DNA of 5,751 nt from Candidatus Delongbacteria bacterium (lineage in GTDB: Bacteria > UBA4055), in contig JAKLPX010000150.1 of NCBI GenBank assembly GCA_022013635.1, positions 1-5,751 of the forward strand. Reading direction: 5' to 3'. Both the position numbers and the translations under genes were made by a program. Each line of letters begins with the position of its first letter. The first letter of the stretch is position 1. Shown piece by piece: positions 1 through 5,751 of the stretch. The notes under the pieces were generated by a model, which saw nothing but the letters and a program-made list of their open reading frames with translations, was not told the origin of the DNA and made no database searches.

Positions 1-1773
1 AAAGGGGAAGATTACTATGCTGAATACTCTTTGAATATTTTAAACTTGGAGAATTCGGATATTACTGTTGTAGATAACATGGACGGTTATCAAGTTTATT
101 CATACAGATGGAGCAATACTGGGTCTCAGATTTTTTATTTTAAGGCTTTAAGTCTTTTAAGAACGCCGCAAAAATTTATTGACGATAATATCAATCAGGT
201 AAATCTGCATTTTGCAAGAATTTACAAAAGCGGCAGTAAAATTTCAGTTCTTCTTCAAACAAATCCAAAAACAGATATTTTATTGGAAGATGTTGCCGCG
301 AAAGACAACTCAATATCATTTATTAACGAGAACAATATACTTGTTTCAAAATACGATCCCTATTCCGCAGTATTTCTTGTTAACTTGAATATGTGGAGAA
401 ACTCAGACAAAAAATATGCCCAGAAAATTCGATTTAATCAGGATTTCGATACAGAATTTCCAAATTTAATCGAAAATGATTTATATTTCGTTTCGCTTTT
501 GTATTTAAAAAATAGAACTGTATCAGCCTTACAAGTATCAAGGGTTTCACTGGAGCTCGGTGCCGGAGAATCTCAAGATATAACACCTGAAAAGATAGTG
601 ATGGATTCCGATGATTCTTCTGATTTTGAAACTGAAGAAGAATTTTCAGAATCGGAATATTATGAAGACAGCGACGAATCCGAAATACCGACAGAAGTAG
701 AAACTCAAAAATCTGAAACAGACGGAAAAATTACAGAACTTGAGGGAAAGATCAGTGTGTTTAATATCGAATTGTCAAAATTGGACAATCAGATTTCTTC
801 CGAAAAAATCAATATCGAAAAAATAGAGAACGATGTTAAGTCTTTAAATCAGAAATCAAACGATTTGTCGGATAAAAAGAATTCTTATTTAGAAAAAATC
901 AATCAGCTGAGAACCGAACAAACCAGTAAGCTTCAGACAGATAAATTGGTATCGTCCAAACAAAGCGAACTCAACAAACTTGTAAACGACAGGTTAAGGA
1001 TACAAAACGAAGTACTGCAGCTTGAAAACACTATACTTACTGAAAGAAATTCTCTTAACCAGCTTGAAGATAAATACAATTCAAACCGCACTGAAATATC
1101 ACTATTAAACAATGTGATAAATAATTTGATGATAGAACAAACAAAAACCTTGGAAACGGAAAACAAATTAGTCAGCTTTCAAACACAATTAAAACAACTT
1201 CAGTCAAAGAACGATAATATTCAGTCCGAGATTAGCAATTTGAGCCAACAGCTTGCTACAGATAAAAATTCTTTGATTGCTTTGGAGATGCAAATTATCG
1301 AAAAGAATACCGGGAAAAAGAATTTATTAACATCTATTGATATACTCAAGGCCGATAAAATTCTTTCTATGCAAAAAGATAAAGACAGCCAAATCAAAGT
1401 TAGAGAAACTCAATTGGCAGAAAGCAGGCAAAAGATGGCTGATTTTGAAGCAGAAATCAACAATTTAAATAATATTATTGATTCAGAAAATAAATCTATC
1501 GGTGATTTAAGGGATAAAATCACGAAATCGAATGACGAAAAAATCGCGCTTCTCGGCAAAATCAATGATTTGAAGATAAAGAAATCTGAATCTGCAAAAG
1601 AAGTTATTGTAAAACAGGAAGAAGTGAAAATATCTGCCGTTAATGAGACCAAGAGCGATGAAGACGAATATGAGGAAGAAGACGAATATGAGGAAGAAGA
1701 CGAATATGGGGAAGACGATAATATTGACGAGGATATTTTTGAAGAGGTAAAGACATCAACCAGGAGAAGATAG
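1..1773 (+). CDS. Coiled-coil protein with acidic tail, 5' end missing; function unknown
   Basis: The reading frame is open from base 1. The first possible start, TTG at 31, has no ribosome binding site at a useful distance, and the ten codons before it read as normal protein (KGEDYYAEYS), so I treat the gene as truncated by the window edge. Residues below count from that TTG. Residues 1-178 look globular and beta-rich, with alternating hydrophobic stretches such as ISVLLQT and AVFLVNLNMW; one segment (YRWSNTGSQIFYF, about 24-36) faintly resembles a TolB/WD-like propeller blade. Residues 189-230 are an acidic, serine-rich linker. Residues about 231-530 are rich in L/I/K/E/N/Q with no proline, a long coiled coil. 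Residues 542-571 form a very acidic tail with three EDEYEE-type repeats, and the protein ends basic (STRRR). No membrane segment is visible in the part present. The gene lies 3 bases upstream of bamD, probably cotranscribed. Homology is not recognised; a structural or scaffold role is only a guess. Confidence 0.85.
   Translation, partial: KGEDYYAEYSLNILNLENSDITVVDNMDGYQVYSYRWSNTGSQIFYFKALSLLRTPQKFIDDNINQVNLHFARIYKSGSKISVLLQTNPKTDILLEDVAAKDNSISFINENNILVSKYDPYSAVFLVNLNMWRNSDKKYAQKIRFNQDFDTEFPNLIENDLYFVSLLYLKNRTVSALQVSRVSLELGAGESQDITPEKIVMDSDDSSDFETEEEFSESEYYEDSDESEIPTEVETQKSETDGKITELEGKISVFNIELSKLDNQISSEKINIEKIENDVKSLNQKSNDLSDKKNSYLEKINQLRTEQTSKLQTDKLVSSKQSELNKLVNDRLRIQNEVLQLENTILTERNSLNQLEDKYNSNRTEISLLNNVINNLMIEQTKTLETENKLVSFQTQLKQLQSKNDNIQSEISNLSQQLATDKNSLIALEMQIIEKNTGKKNLLTSIDILKADKILSMQKDKDSQIKVRETQLAESRQKMADFEAEINNLNNIIDSENKSIGDLRDKITKSNDEKIALLGKINDLKIKKSESAKEVIVKQEEVKISAVNETKSDEDEYEEEDEYEEEDEYGEDDNIDEDIFEEVKTSTRRR
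1660..1713 (+). repeat. Three tandem 18-bp in-frame repeats in the acidic tail
   Basis: The unit is GAAGACGAATATGAGGAA. Copies lie at 1660-1677, 1678-1695 and 1696-1713. The first two are identical at every base and the third differs at one base (A to G), turning EDEYEE into EDEYGE. The length is a multiple of three, so gain or loss of a unit keeps the frame. Identity at third codon positions suggests recent duplication by slippage rather than selection on the peptide alone. Confidence 0.95.
1762..1766 (+). promoter_or_regulatory. Ribosome binding site of bamD (AGGAG)
   Basis: AGGAG lies 10 bases before the ATG at 1777 and inside the last codons of the preceding gene. It supports that ATG over the in-frame ATG at 1795, which would be 28 bases away. 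It is the only clear Shine-Dalgarno sequence I see in front of any gene in the window. Confidence 0.75.
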
Positions 1774-1776
1774 AAG

Positions 1777-2499
1777 ATGAAAATTAAATTAACAATGCAA
1801 TTCGTATCAGTTTCAATAATTTCGGTTTTATTATTTTTTATTTCATGCTCCAAAGAATTGAACTCAGAAAAAGCCGGATTCTATAAAAACTTTCAGACTG
1901 CAAAAAAAAAATATAACGATAATAATTATCGCGAAGCTATAAACGGTTTAAATTCCATAATTTTAAATTACGGCGGCGAGAACGGGATAGATTCAGTGCA
2001 GTTTTTAATTGCAAAGGCTCATTATGAACTTGAAGAATTTTATTCTGCTTCGTATGAATTCTCCCGTTTAACCGATAATTTTCCGGAATCAAAATTGATT
2101 GAAGAATCTTATTATCAAGACGCAGGATGTTACAAAAAGTTATCTCCGAGATACACACTTGATCAAAAGGAAACCTTTACTGCTATTTCAAAATATCAGC
2201 TTTATTTAGACCTTTTCCCGAAAGGAAAATATTCCAAAGAATCAAGTTTAAATATCACAGAATTACGGGAAAAACTGGCAAGGAAAGAATTCGAGGCAGG
2301 ATCGCTTTATCTGAAGCTTGGTCAACCCCGGGCCGCCAGAGTTTATTTTAATGAAATCATTGACAATTATTATGATACTTCATATTATATTTTATCGCTT
2401 GAAAAAATTGCACAGGCTTATTTAGAGATGAAAGATGATTACAGTTACAAAATATATTTATCCAAATTTCAAGAATTAAAAAATAACTTGAAAAAATGA
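1777..2499 (+). CDS. bamD: Outer membrane protein assembly factor BamD (TPR lipoprotein)
   Basis: BamD is the lipoprotein that works with BamA to fold and insert beta-barrel proteins into the outer membrane from its periplasmic side. The 240-residue length fits the family. Residues 1-23 are a lipoprotein signal peptide: KIK at the N-terminus, a hydrophobic core, then FISC with the lipidated Cys at 24 (Phe at -3 is slightly atypical). The rest is helical and TPR-like: about 35-66 (YNDNNYREAINGLNSII), 74-105 (IAKAHYELEEFYSASYEFSRL), 133-155, 166-199 and 202-235. The stretch SPRYTLDQKETFTAISKYQ (123-141) and the later LARKEFEAGSLYLKLGQPRA (167-186) match the conserved BamD/YfiO pattern (DQ.....AI..FQ..L, then LA.KE...G.fYlk.g...AA) and separate it from generic TPR proteins. 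The start is fixed by an AGGAG site. The stop overlaps the nadD start (ATGA), so the two are probably translationally coupled. Codons 42-45 contain a run of ten A bases. Confidence 0.87.
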   Translation: MKIKLTMQFVSVSIISVLLFFISCSKELNSEKAGFYKNFQTAKKKYNDNNYREAINGLNSIILNYGGENGIDSVQFLIAKAHYELEEFYSASYEFSRLTDNFPESKLIEESYYQDAGCYKKLSPRYTLDQKETFTAISKYQLYLDLFPKGKYSKESSLNITELREKLARKEFEAGSLYLKLGQPRAARVYFNEIIDNYYDTSYYILSLEKIAQAYLEMKDDYSYKIYLSKFQELKNNLKK

Positions 2500-3083
2500 C
2501 TGATAAAATAGGATTATTCGGCGGATCTTTCGATCCGATTCATATTGCTCATCTGATAATAGCTTCTGTAATTAAGGATGAATTTAATTTGGAAAGAATA
2601 ATATTCATACCAAATTTCGTGTCTCCGTTCAAAATCAACTCCACAAATACCAAAATAGACCATAGACTGGAAATGTTAAAATATTCGATTTCAGATAATG
2701 AGGATTTCGATTTGTCGGATTTCGAGGCAAATAAAAACAGGACTGTTTACACTTATGAAACAGTGGGGTATTTTAAAGAAAAGTATCCGGATAAAAATTT
2801 TTGTATCATAGTCGGCTATGACTCTTATAAAACTTTAAATGACTGGAAAAATTATTCGTTTATTGAAGAGAATGCCGAAATTATTGTAGCTTTAAGACCT
2901 GGGGAAGAAAACTGTGACCGCAAAGATTCAGATAAGGTAAAATTCAGTAAATTCTGCCCTCAGATGAACATATCCTCAACAATGATAAGGAAAATGGTGG
3001 CAAACAAATTAAGTATTAAATATCTTGTAAATGAGAAAGTAAGATATTATATTAACGATAAGAAACTATACGAAGAAAAGTGA
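2496..3083 (+). CDS. nadD: Nicotinate-nucleotide adenylyltransferase NadD
   Basis: This enzyme adenylates nicotinate mononucleotide with ATP to give deamido-NAD and pyrophosphate, the step of NAD biosynthesis shared by the de novo and nicotinate-salvage routes, in the cytoplasm. The 195 residues are normal for the family. The nucleotidyltransferase signature GGSFDPIHIAHL is at residues 9-20, with the catalytic HxxH pair at His16 and His19; the usual third motif position Gly is Ala here, a substitution I believe occurs in other members. Further family marks are IPNFVSPFK (38-46, where many members have P-P-H-K), DHRLEML (55-61), the YTYET region (85-89), IVGYDS with TLNDW (105-117, like the family's GxD...W), and the ATP-binding ISSTMIR (159-165). 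The ATG overlaps the bamD stop by four bases and has no Shine-Dalgarno sequence, so it probably relies on coupling. PanC and CoaD share the fold but not this motif set. Confidence 0.95.
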   Translation: MTDKIGLFGGSFDPIHIAHLIIASVIKDEFNLERIIFIPNFVSPFKINSTNTKIDHRLEMLKYSISDNEDFDLSDFEANKNRTVYTYETVGYFKEKYPDKNFCIIVGYDSYKTLNDWKNYSFIEENAEIIVALRPGEENCDRKDSDKVKFSKFCPQMNISSTMIRKMVANKLSIKYLVNEKVRYYINDKKLYEEK

Positions 3084-3101
3084 AAATAAAATGGTATTAC
3101 G

Positions 3102-4478
3102 ATGAAGGACAATGATAAGAGTAAGGGATTTAAGAGAGACATTCTGAACAATCGCGAAAATTCAGAAGGCGAGAGTATTTACGGTAAATTCCGCGACAGG
3201 ATACTCGACCAAGACCAGAAAGAGATTGTTGAAAGAGTTCAGCAGGGAGCTGAATCCGGTTATGTTTTTGATAATTCCGACGACCCTTTATCAGGAGAAT
3301 ATGTTAGAAAAATTGATAAAAAAGTGATTGTCATGTATGTCGTTATTTCCACAATTATCCTCACTTCGCTTGTAATATATATTTACAGTCTTATTCCCGA
3401 TGCCGAAGACAAATTCAATAAATACAAAAGTTTAATCGCAGAAGTCGAGAAATTAAATGTAAAGAAAGGGCAGAAAGTTCATGAAATAGAAAAAATAGTC
3501 AATGAACTCAGAGAGAATGAAAATTACAAAGATATAGAAATTGATCCGGGGGATGATAAGGTTTTAACCGATCAGTCAATGCAATATTTATCAGAACAGG
3601 CTTCTAAGGAAAGCAATACCGGTATAAAGAATAAAATCAGTTCGATTATTAAATCAGACAAAGAACTGAAAGAACTGCAACAAGATATCAGAACAAAAAA
3701 TAGGAGTCTGGAAGCTCCGATAGTTATGACAAAATCAAAGGGACATGAGCAAATTGCCTTTAATTTCCTTACTCAACAAAAGGGATTGGATGCCATTCAG
3801 GCTAAAGAAGTGATTGAAAATGTTAATGTTTTCGACTACACTTACGAAGGGCTTTATGTGTGGAATTTTTATGAGAACGGATTTTACGGTTCTTTCATAA
3901 CGAAGGGCGAAGCGGATAAATCTCCGAATGAAATCAAGAAACTTGCTCAACAAGCTTTTCAGGAAAGAATACTCGATCTTGAAAGAGAAAAAACAGCTTT
4001 GAAAAATATAACTAAACAATTAGAAACGGATCTTAAGACTTCTCAGGCAAAAGTTGAAGAATTGCTTAACCAAAGAGATAAATTTGATGATCTTGATATA
4101 AAAAACAAACAGCTTAAAGAAGAAATGATAAAAAAAGAGGAAATGATAAGTGAATTAAACTCGGTAAGATATAAATTACTGGCATACAATTTTGCAATCG
4201 AAAGAGGTATAATTTCAGACACTGTTTGGGATGGGGTAAGAATAGAAAAAACTGTTGGGTTGGATTATTCTTCAAAAGTAGATTTTGCAGTTACCGATAA
4301 TATTATAATCAGACCGAAACAATTCAGCCTCAATTCTTTTAATGAAGTGTATGTATTGCCTAAATCATTGGTAACTTCCGGCGATATTAAGGTATTAAAA
4401 AAAGGGCAGATTTGTAAAATCGAATTTATTAATAAAACGAATTTAACTCAGAAACAAATTTTAATTATCGCTAAATAA
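3102..4478 (+). CDS. Single-pass inner-membrane coiled-coil protein, function unknown
   Basis: I do not recognise a named family. The 458-residue protein has a charged N-terminal segment (1-73) ending in basic residues (VRKIDKK), then one hydrophobic span at about 74-96 (VIVMYVVISTIILTSLVIYI), and a large remainder. By the positive-inside rule the N-terminus is cytoplasmic and the rest periplasmic. After the membrane come helical, coiled-coil-prone stretches (about 101-142 and 158-203), a compact segment at about 213-272 (HEQIAFNFLTQQKG ... LYVWNFYENGFYGSFITKG), a second coiled coil (about 275-352), and a C-terminal beta-rich domain (about 355-458). The 213-272 segment vaguely suggests a LysM-like fold, but I cannot confirm this. 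No signal-peptidase site or lipobox is visible. The ATG is the first start after an in-frame stop at 3087-3089 and lacks a clear Shine-Dalgarno sequence. It lies 18 bases after nadD and 1 base before the next gene, so it belongs to the same operon. An envelope scaffold role is inference. Confidence 0.85.
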   Translation: MKDNDKSKGFKRDILNNRENSEGESIYGKFRDRILDQDQKEIVERVQQGAESGYVFDNSDDPLSGEYVRKIDKKVIVMYVVISTIILTSLVIYIYSLIPDAEDKFNKYKSLIAEVEKLNVKKGQKVHEIEKIVNELRENENYKDIEIDPGDDKVLTDQSMQYLSEQASKESNTGIKNKISSIIKSDKELKELQQDIRTKNRSLEAPIVMTKSKGHEQIAFNFLTQQKGLDAIQAKEVIENVNVFDYTYEGLYVWNFYENGFYGSFITKGEADKSPNEIKKLAQQAFQERILDLEREKTALKNITKQLETDLKTSQAKVEELLNQRDKFDDLDIKNKQLKEEMIKKEEMISELNSVRYKLLAYNFAIERGIISDTVWDGVRIEKTVGLDYSSKVDFAVTDNIIIRPKQFSLNSFNEVYVLPKSLVTSGDIKVLKKGQICKIEFINKTNLTQKQILIIAK

Positions 4479-4479
4479 T

Positions 4480-5427
4480 TTGAAAAATTACAAATATAAG
4501 TATATTTTCGGACCTGTACCATCAAGAAGATTGGGTTTGTCTTTGGGAATTGATCTCCTCGGCGAAAAAATATGCTCAATGGATTGTATATATTGCGAAG
4601 TCGGCAGAACTGCTAAATTCACTATGGATAGGGCAGAATATGTTCCGGCAGACGAAGTTTTAGAAGAATTCAGAAAATATTTAAAAAATTATAAGTCTGA
4701 AAAATTAAATTTCATTACTTTTTCCGGTATGGGTGAACCGACTCTGAATAACAAATTAGGGTATTTAATTGATAAAATACACGAAATGACTGATATTCCA
4801 GTCTGTGTATTGACAAATTCAACTACAATAATTTATGAAGATGTTTTTAATGATTTATTAAAAGCGGATGTTGTTATACCTTCTCTTGATGCAGTTTCGG
4901 AAAAGATTGTTTCAAAGCTGAACAAGCCTAAGGAATGTATTAACTTTGATAATATTATTCAGAGATTATCGGAATTTAAAAAGATATTTAAAGGAAAAAT
5001 GTTTATTGAAATTCTTTTCGTAAAAGGAGAGAACGACAAAGACGAAGAGCTTGCTTTATTGAATGAAGCGGTAAAAATTATAAATCCTGACGGGCTTCAA
5101 ATTCATACCGTGGAAAGACCGTCTCTATCAGGAAAGGTTGAGCCGGTTGATGATGTATTTTTAAATAAAGCCAGAGCCTCGTTTTGTATAAATTCTTCAG
5201 AAATAAAAGTTTTTTCCCAAATAAACAAATCGAATTCGAAAACTGACGACGAGTTAATAATTTCGCTTTTAAAAATCAGATCTTGTCACTTCGACGAAAT
5301 TGTAAAATCCACCGGCATGAGTAAAGAGAAATTGATAAAATTGTTGAAAAATCTTGATTCTTCGGGTAGAATCATAAAATTTAATTTTGCAAATGAAACA
5401 TATTATAAGATTATAACGAAAAATTAA
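4480..5427 (+). CDS. Radical SAM protein (COG0731 type) with C-terminal winged-helix-like domain
   Basis: The cluster motif CSMDCIYC (Cys32, Cys36, Cys39; CX3CX2C) should bind a [4Fe-4S] cluster that cleaves S-adenosylmethionine to a radical. The N-terminal FGPVPSRRLGLSLGIDL (10-26), YVPADEV (54-60), FSGMGEPTLN (81-90, the GGEP-like SAM motif), PVCVLTNS (107-114), PSLDA (134-138) and the QIHTVERP region (207-214) are hallmarks of the COG0731 group. Databases often label it wyosine synthase-like after archaeal TYW1, but the substrate of bacterial members is not established to my knowledge, so I give no gene symbol. Residues about 256-312 look like a winged helix (DELIISLLKIRSCHFDEIV, then a helix with KLIKLLKNLDSSGRI and a YYKI strand). 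The start is TTG: it is the only start that keeps the conserved N-terminus, because an in-frame stop lies at 4462-4464 and the first internal ATG falls inside the cysteine motif. It follows the preceding gene by one base and has no visible Shine-Dalgarno sequence. Confidence 0.92.
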   Translation: MKNYKYKYIFGPVPSRRLGLSLGIDLLGEKICSMDCIYCEVGRTAKFTMDRAEYVPADEVLEEFRKYLKNYKSEKLNFITFSGMGEPTLNNKLGYLIDKIHEMTDIPVCVLTNSTTIIYEDVFNDLLKADVVIPSLDAVSEKIVSKLNKPKECINFDNIIQRLSEFKKIFKGKMFIEILFVKGENDKDEELALLNEAVKIINPDGLQIHTVERPSLSGKVEPVDDVFLNKARASFCINSSEIKVFSQINKSNSKTDDELIISLLKIRSCHFDEIVKSTGMSKEKLIKLLKNLDSSGRIIKFNFANETYYKIITKN

Positions 5428-5431
5428 TGGC

Positions 5432-5460
5432 TTGACATAACGATATTTAATTTGTATCTT
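5432..5460 (+). promoter_or_regulatory. Candidate sigma70-like promoter before the last gene
   Basis: A perfect -35 hexamer TTGACA (5432-5437) is followed after exactly 17 bases by TATCTT (5455-5460), a four-of-six match to TATAAT. Transcription would begin near 5467, giving a leader of about 28 bases before the ATG at 5495. The Bacteroidetes -7 consensus TAnnTTTG is only approximately met (TATCTTG). It lies in the only real gap of the window, where the preceding gene run ends, which supports a new transcription unit. No terminator hairpin is visible between 5428 and 5494. Confidence 0.65.
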
Positions 5461-5494
5461 GCTAACTATGGAAAATGTATCAGACGAATAAATT

Positions 5495-5751
5495 ATGAAG
5501 AAGATTATTATAATATACGCGTTACTTGGGTTGGCGGCTTTGTATTCCTCAACCGATATTCTTTACCTTAAAGCCGATTATTTGAGCGGACTGGTAAAGA
5601 TTCAATGGCAAAGCTCATCCGAGGTAAATGTTAAGGAATTCGTTATTGAGAAGTCTTCAGATAATATCTCTTTTTATAAATTAACTTCTGAGATGCCCAA
5701 GGGTAGTTCATCGGCATATACCATTTTTGATCTTGATCCCCATTCAAAGGA
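5495..5751 (+). CDS. Exported protein with fibronectin-III-like N-terminal domain, 3' end missing
   Basis: The frame is open from the ATG to the window edge (85 complete codons), so only the N-terminus is seen. Residues 1 to about 19 form a Sec signal peptide: MKK, then the core IIIIYALLGLAALYSS. The mature part begins LYLKADYLSGLVKIQWQSSS (23-42) and continues with EFVIEKSSDNISFYKL (48-63), a turn rich in Gly/Ser, and YTIFDLDP (75-82). This alternation (V.I.W.sSSE...F.IEKS.D...F..l ... Y...D..P) is the pattern of the immunoglobulin/fibronectin-III-like domain common in secreted and cell-surface proteins of Bacteroidetes and Ignavibacteria, often those exported by type IX secretion. The C-terminal sorting domain that would test this lies outside the window. 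No strong Shine-Dalgarno sequence precedes the ATG. A promoter candidate lies 35 bases upstream, suggesting independent transcription. Confidence 0.75.
   Translation, partial: MKKIIIIYALLGLAALYSSTDILYLKADYLSGLVKIQWQSSSEVNVKEFVIEKSSDNISFYKLTSEMPKGSSSAYTIFDLDPHSK

Noticed and set aside
31..33. TTG at 31 as the true start of the first gene
   Set aside because: The frame is open to base 1 and no ribosome binding site stands at a useful distance, so the gene most likely begins upstream of the window.
1410..1853. 147-residue minus-strand ORF with serine/tyrosine repeats
   Set aside because: It is the antisense reading of the acidic repeat tail (GAA/GAC/TAT codons read as serine-rich) and spans the junction of two real genes. 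No protein-like domain or ribosome binding site supports it.
2522..2537. Perfect 6-bp inverted repeat CGGATC-TTTC-GATCCG near the nadD start
   Set aside because: It falls exactly on the codons for the conserved GGSFDP motif, so the palindrome is explained by the protein. It is short, and no T-run follows, so it is not a terminator.
3091..3105. Earlier ATG at 3091 as start of the membrane protein gene
   Set aside because: It is in another frame and meets TGA after four codons; the ATG at 3102 is the first in the open frame.
5428..5494. Possible terminator after the radical SAM gene
   Set aside because: I found no stem of useful length followed by a T-run in the gap. Transcription may read through or end by a factor-dependent route.
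1..5751. Defence, toxin-antitoxin, phage or mobile system
   Set aside because: No transposase, integrase, nuclease, toxin, direct terminal repeats or CRISPR-like spacing is present. The genes are housekeeping-type or envelope-type and share base composition.

Overview
The window is AT-rich (roughly one third G+C by eye). It holds six protein genes, all on the + strand, with almost no space between the first five. Several things point to the Bacteroidetes/Chlorobi/Ignavibacteria side of bacteria: low G+C, a BamD-type outer-membrane lipoprotein (so a diderm cell), mostly weak or absent Shine-Dalgarno sequences, and a last gene that looks like an exported protein with the strand pattern 'VKIQW..SSE...F.IEKS.D...F' typical of secreted proteins in that group. 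Ignavibacteria or a relative is my best guess. It is an inference from style, not a phylogenetic result.

Layout. Bases 1-1773 hold the 3' part of a long coiled-coil protein whose start lies outside the window. It has a beta-rich N-terminal part, an acidic linker, about 300 residues of heptad-like coiled coil, and an acidic tail with three tandem EDEYEE-type hexapeptides (an 18-bp DNA repeat). Three bases later comes bamD (1777-2499), the outer-membrane assembly lipoprotein. It overlaps nadD (2496-3083), the nicotinate-nucleotide adenylyltransferase, through an ATGA junction. After 18 bases comes a single-pass inner-membrane protein with periplasmic coiled coils (3102-4478), which I do not recognise as a named family. 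One base later, a TTG-started radical SAM protein of the COG0731 type with a C-terminal winged-helix-like domain (4480-5427) closes the run. A short gap with a good sigma70-like promoter (5432-5460) leads to the start of a secreted protein (5495 to the window end), which is cut by the window edge.

How the genes fit together. The spacings (3, -4, 18 and 1 bases) and common strand make one transcription unit from before base 1 to about 5427 very likely. The contents are mixed: envelope assembly (bamD), NAD biosynthesis (nadD), two coiled-coil proteins of unknown role (one clearly membrane-anchored), and a radical SAM enzyme. The promoter at 5432 probably starts a separate unit. I found no tRNA, rRNA, CRISPR, insertion sequence, attachment site or convincing terminator. 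No stretch of 300 bases lacks a gene. I see no clear evidence of a new defence or mobile system; the points most worth a second look are the two unassigned coiled-coil proteins and the radical SAM/winged-helix protein.
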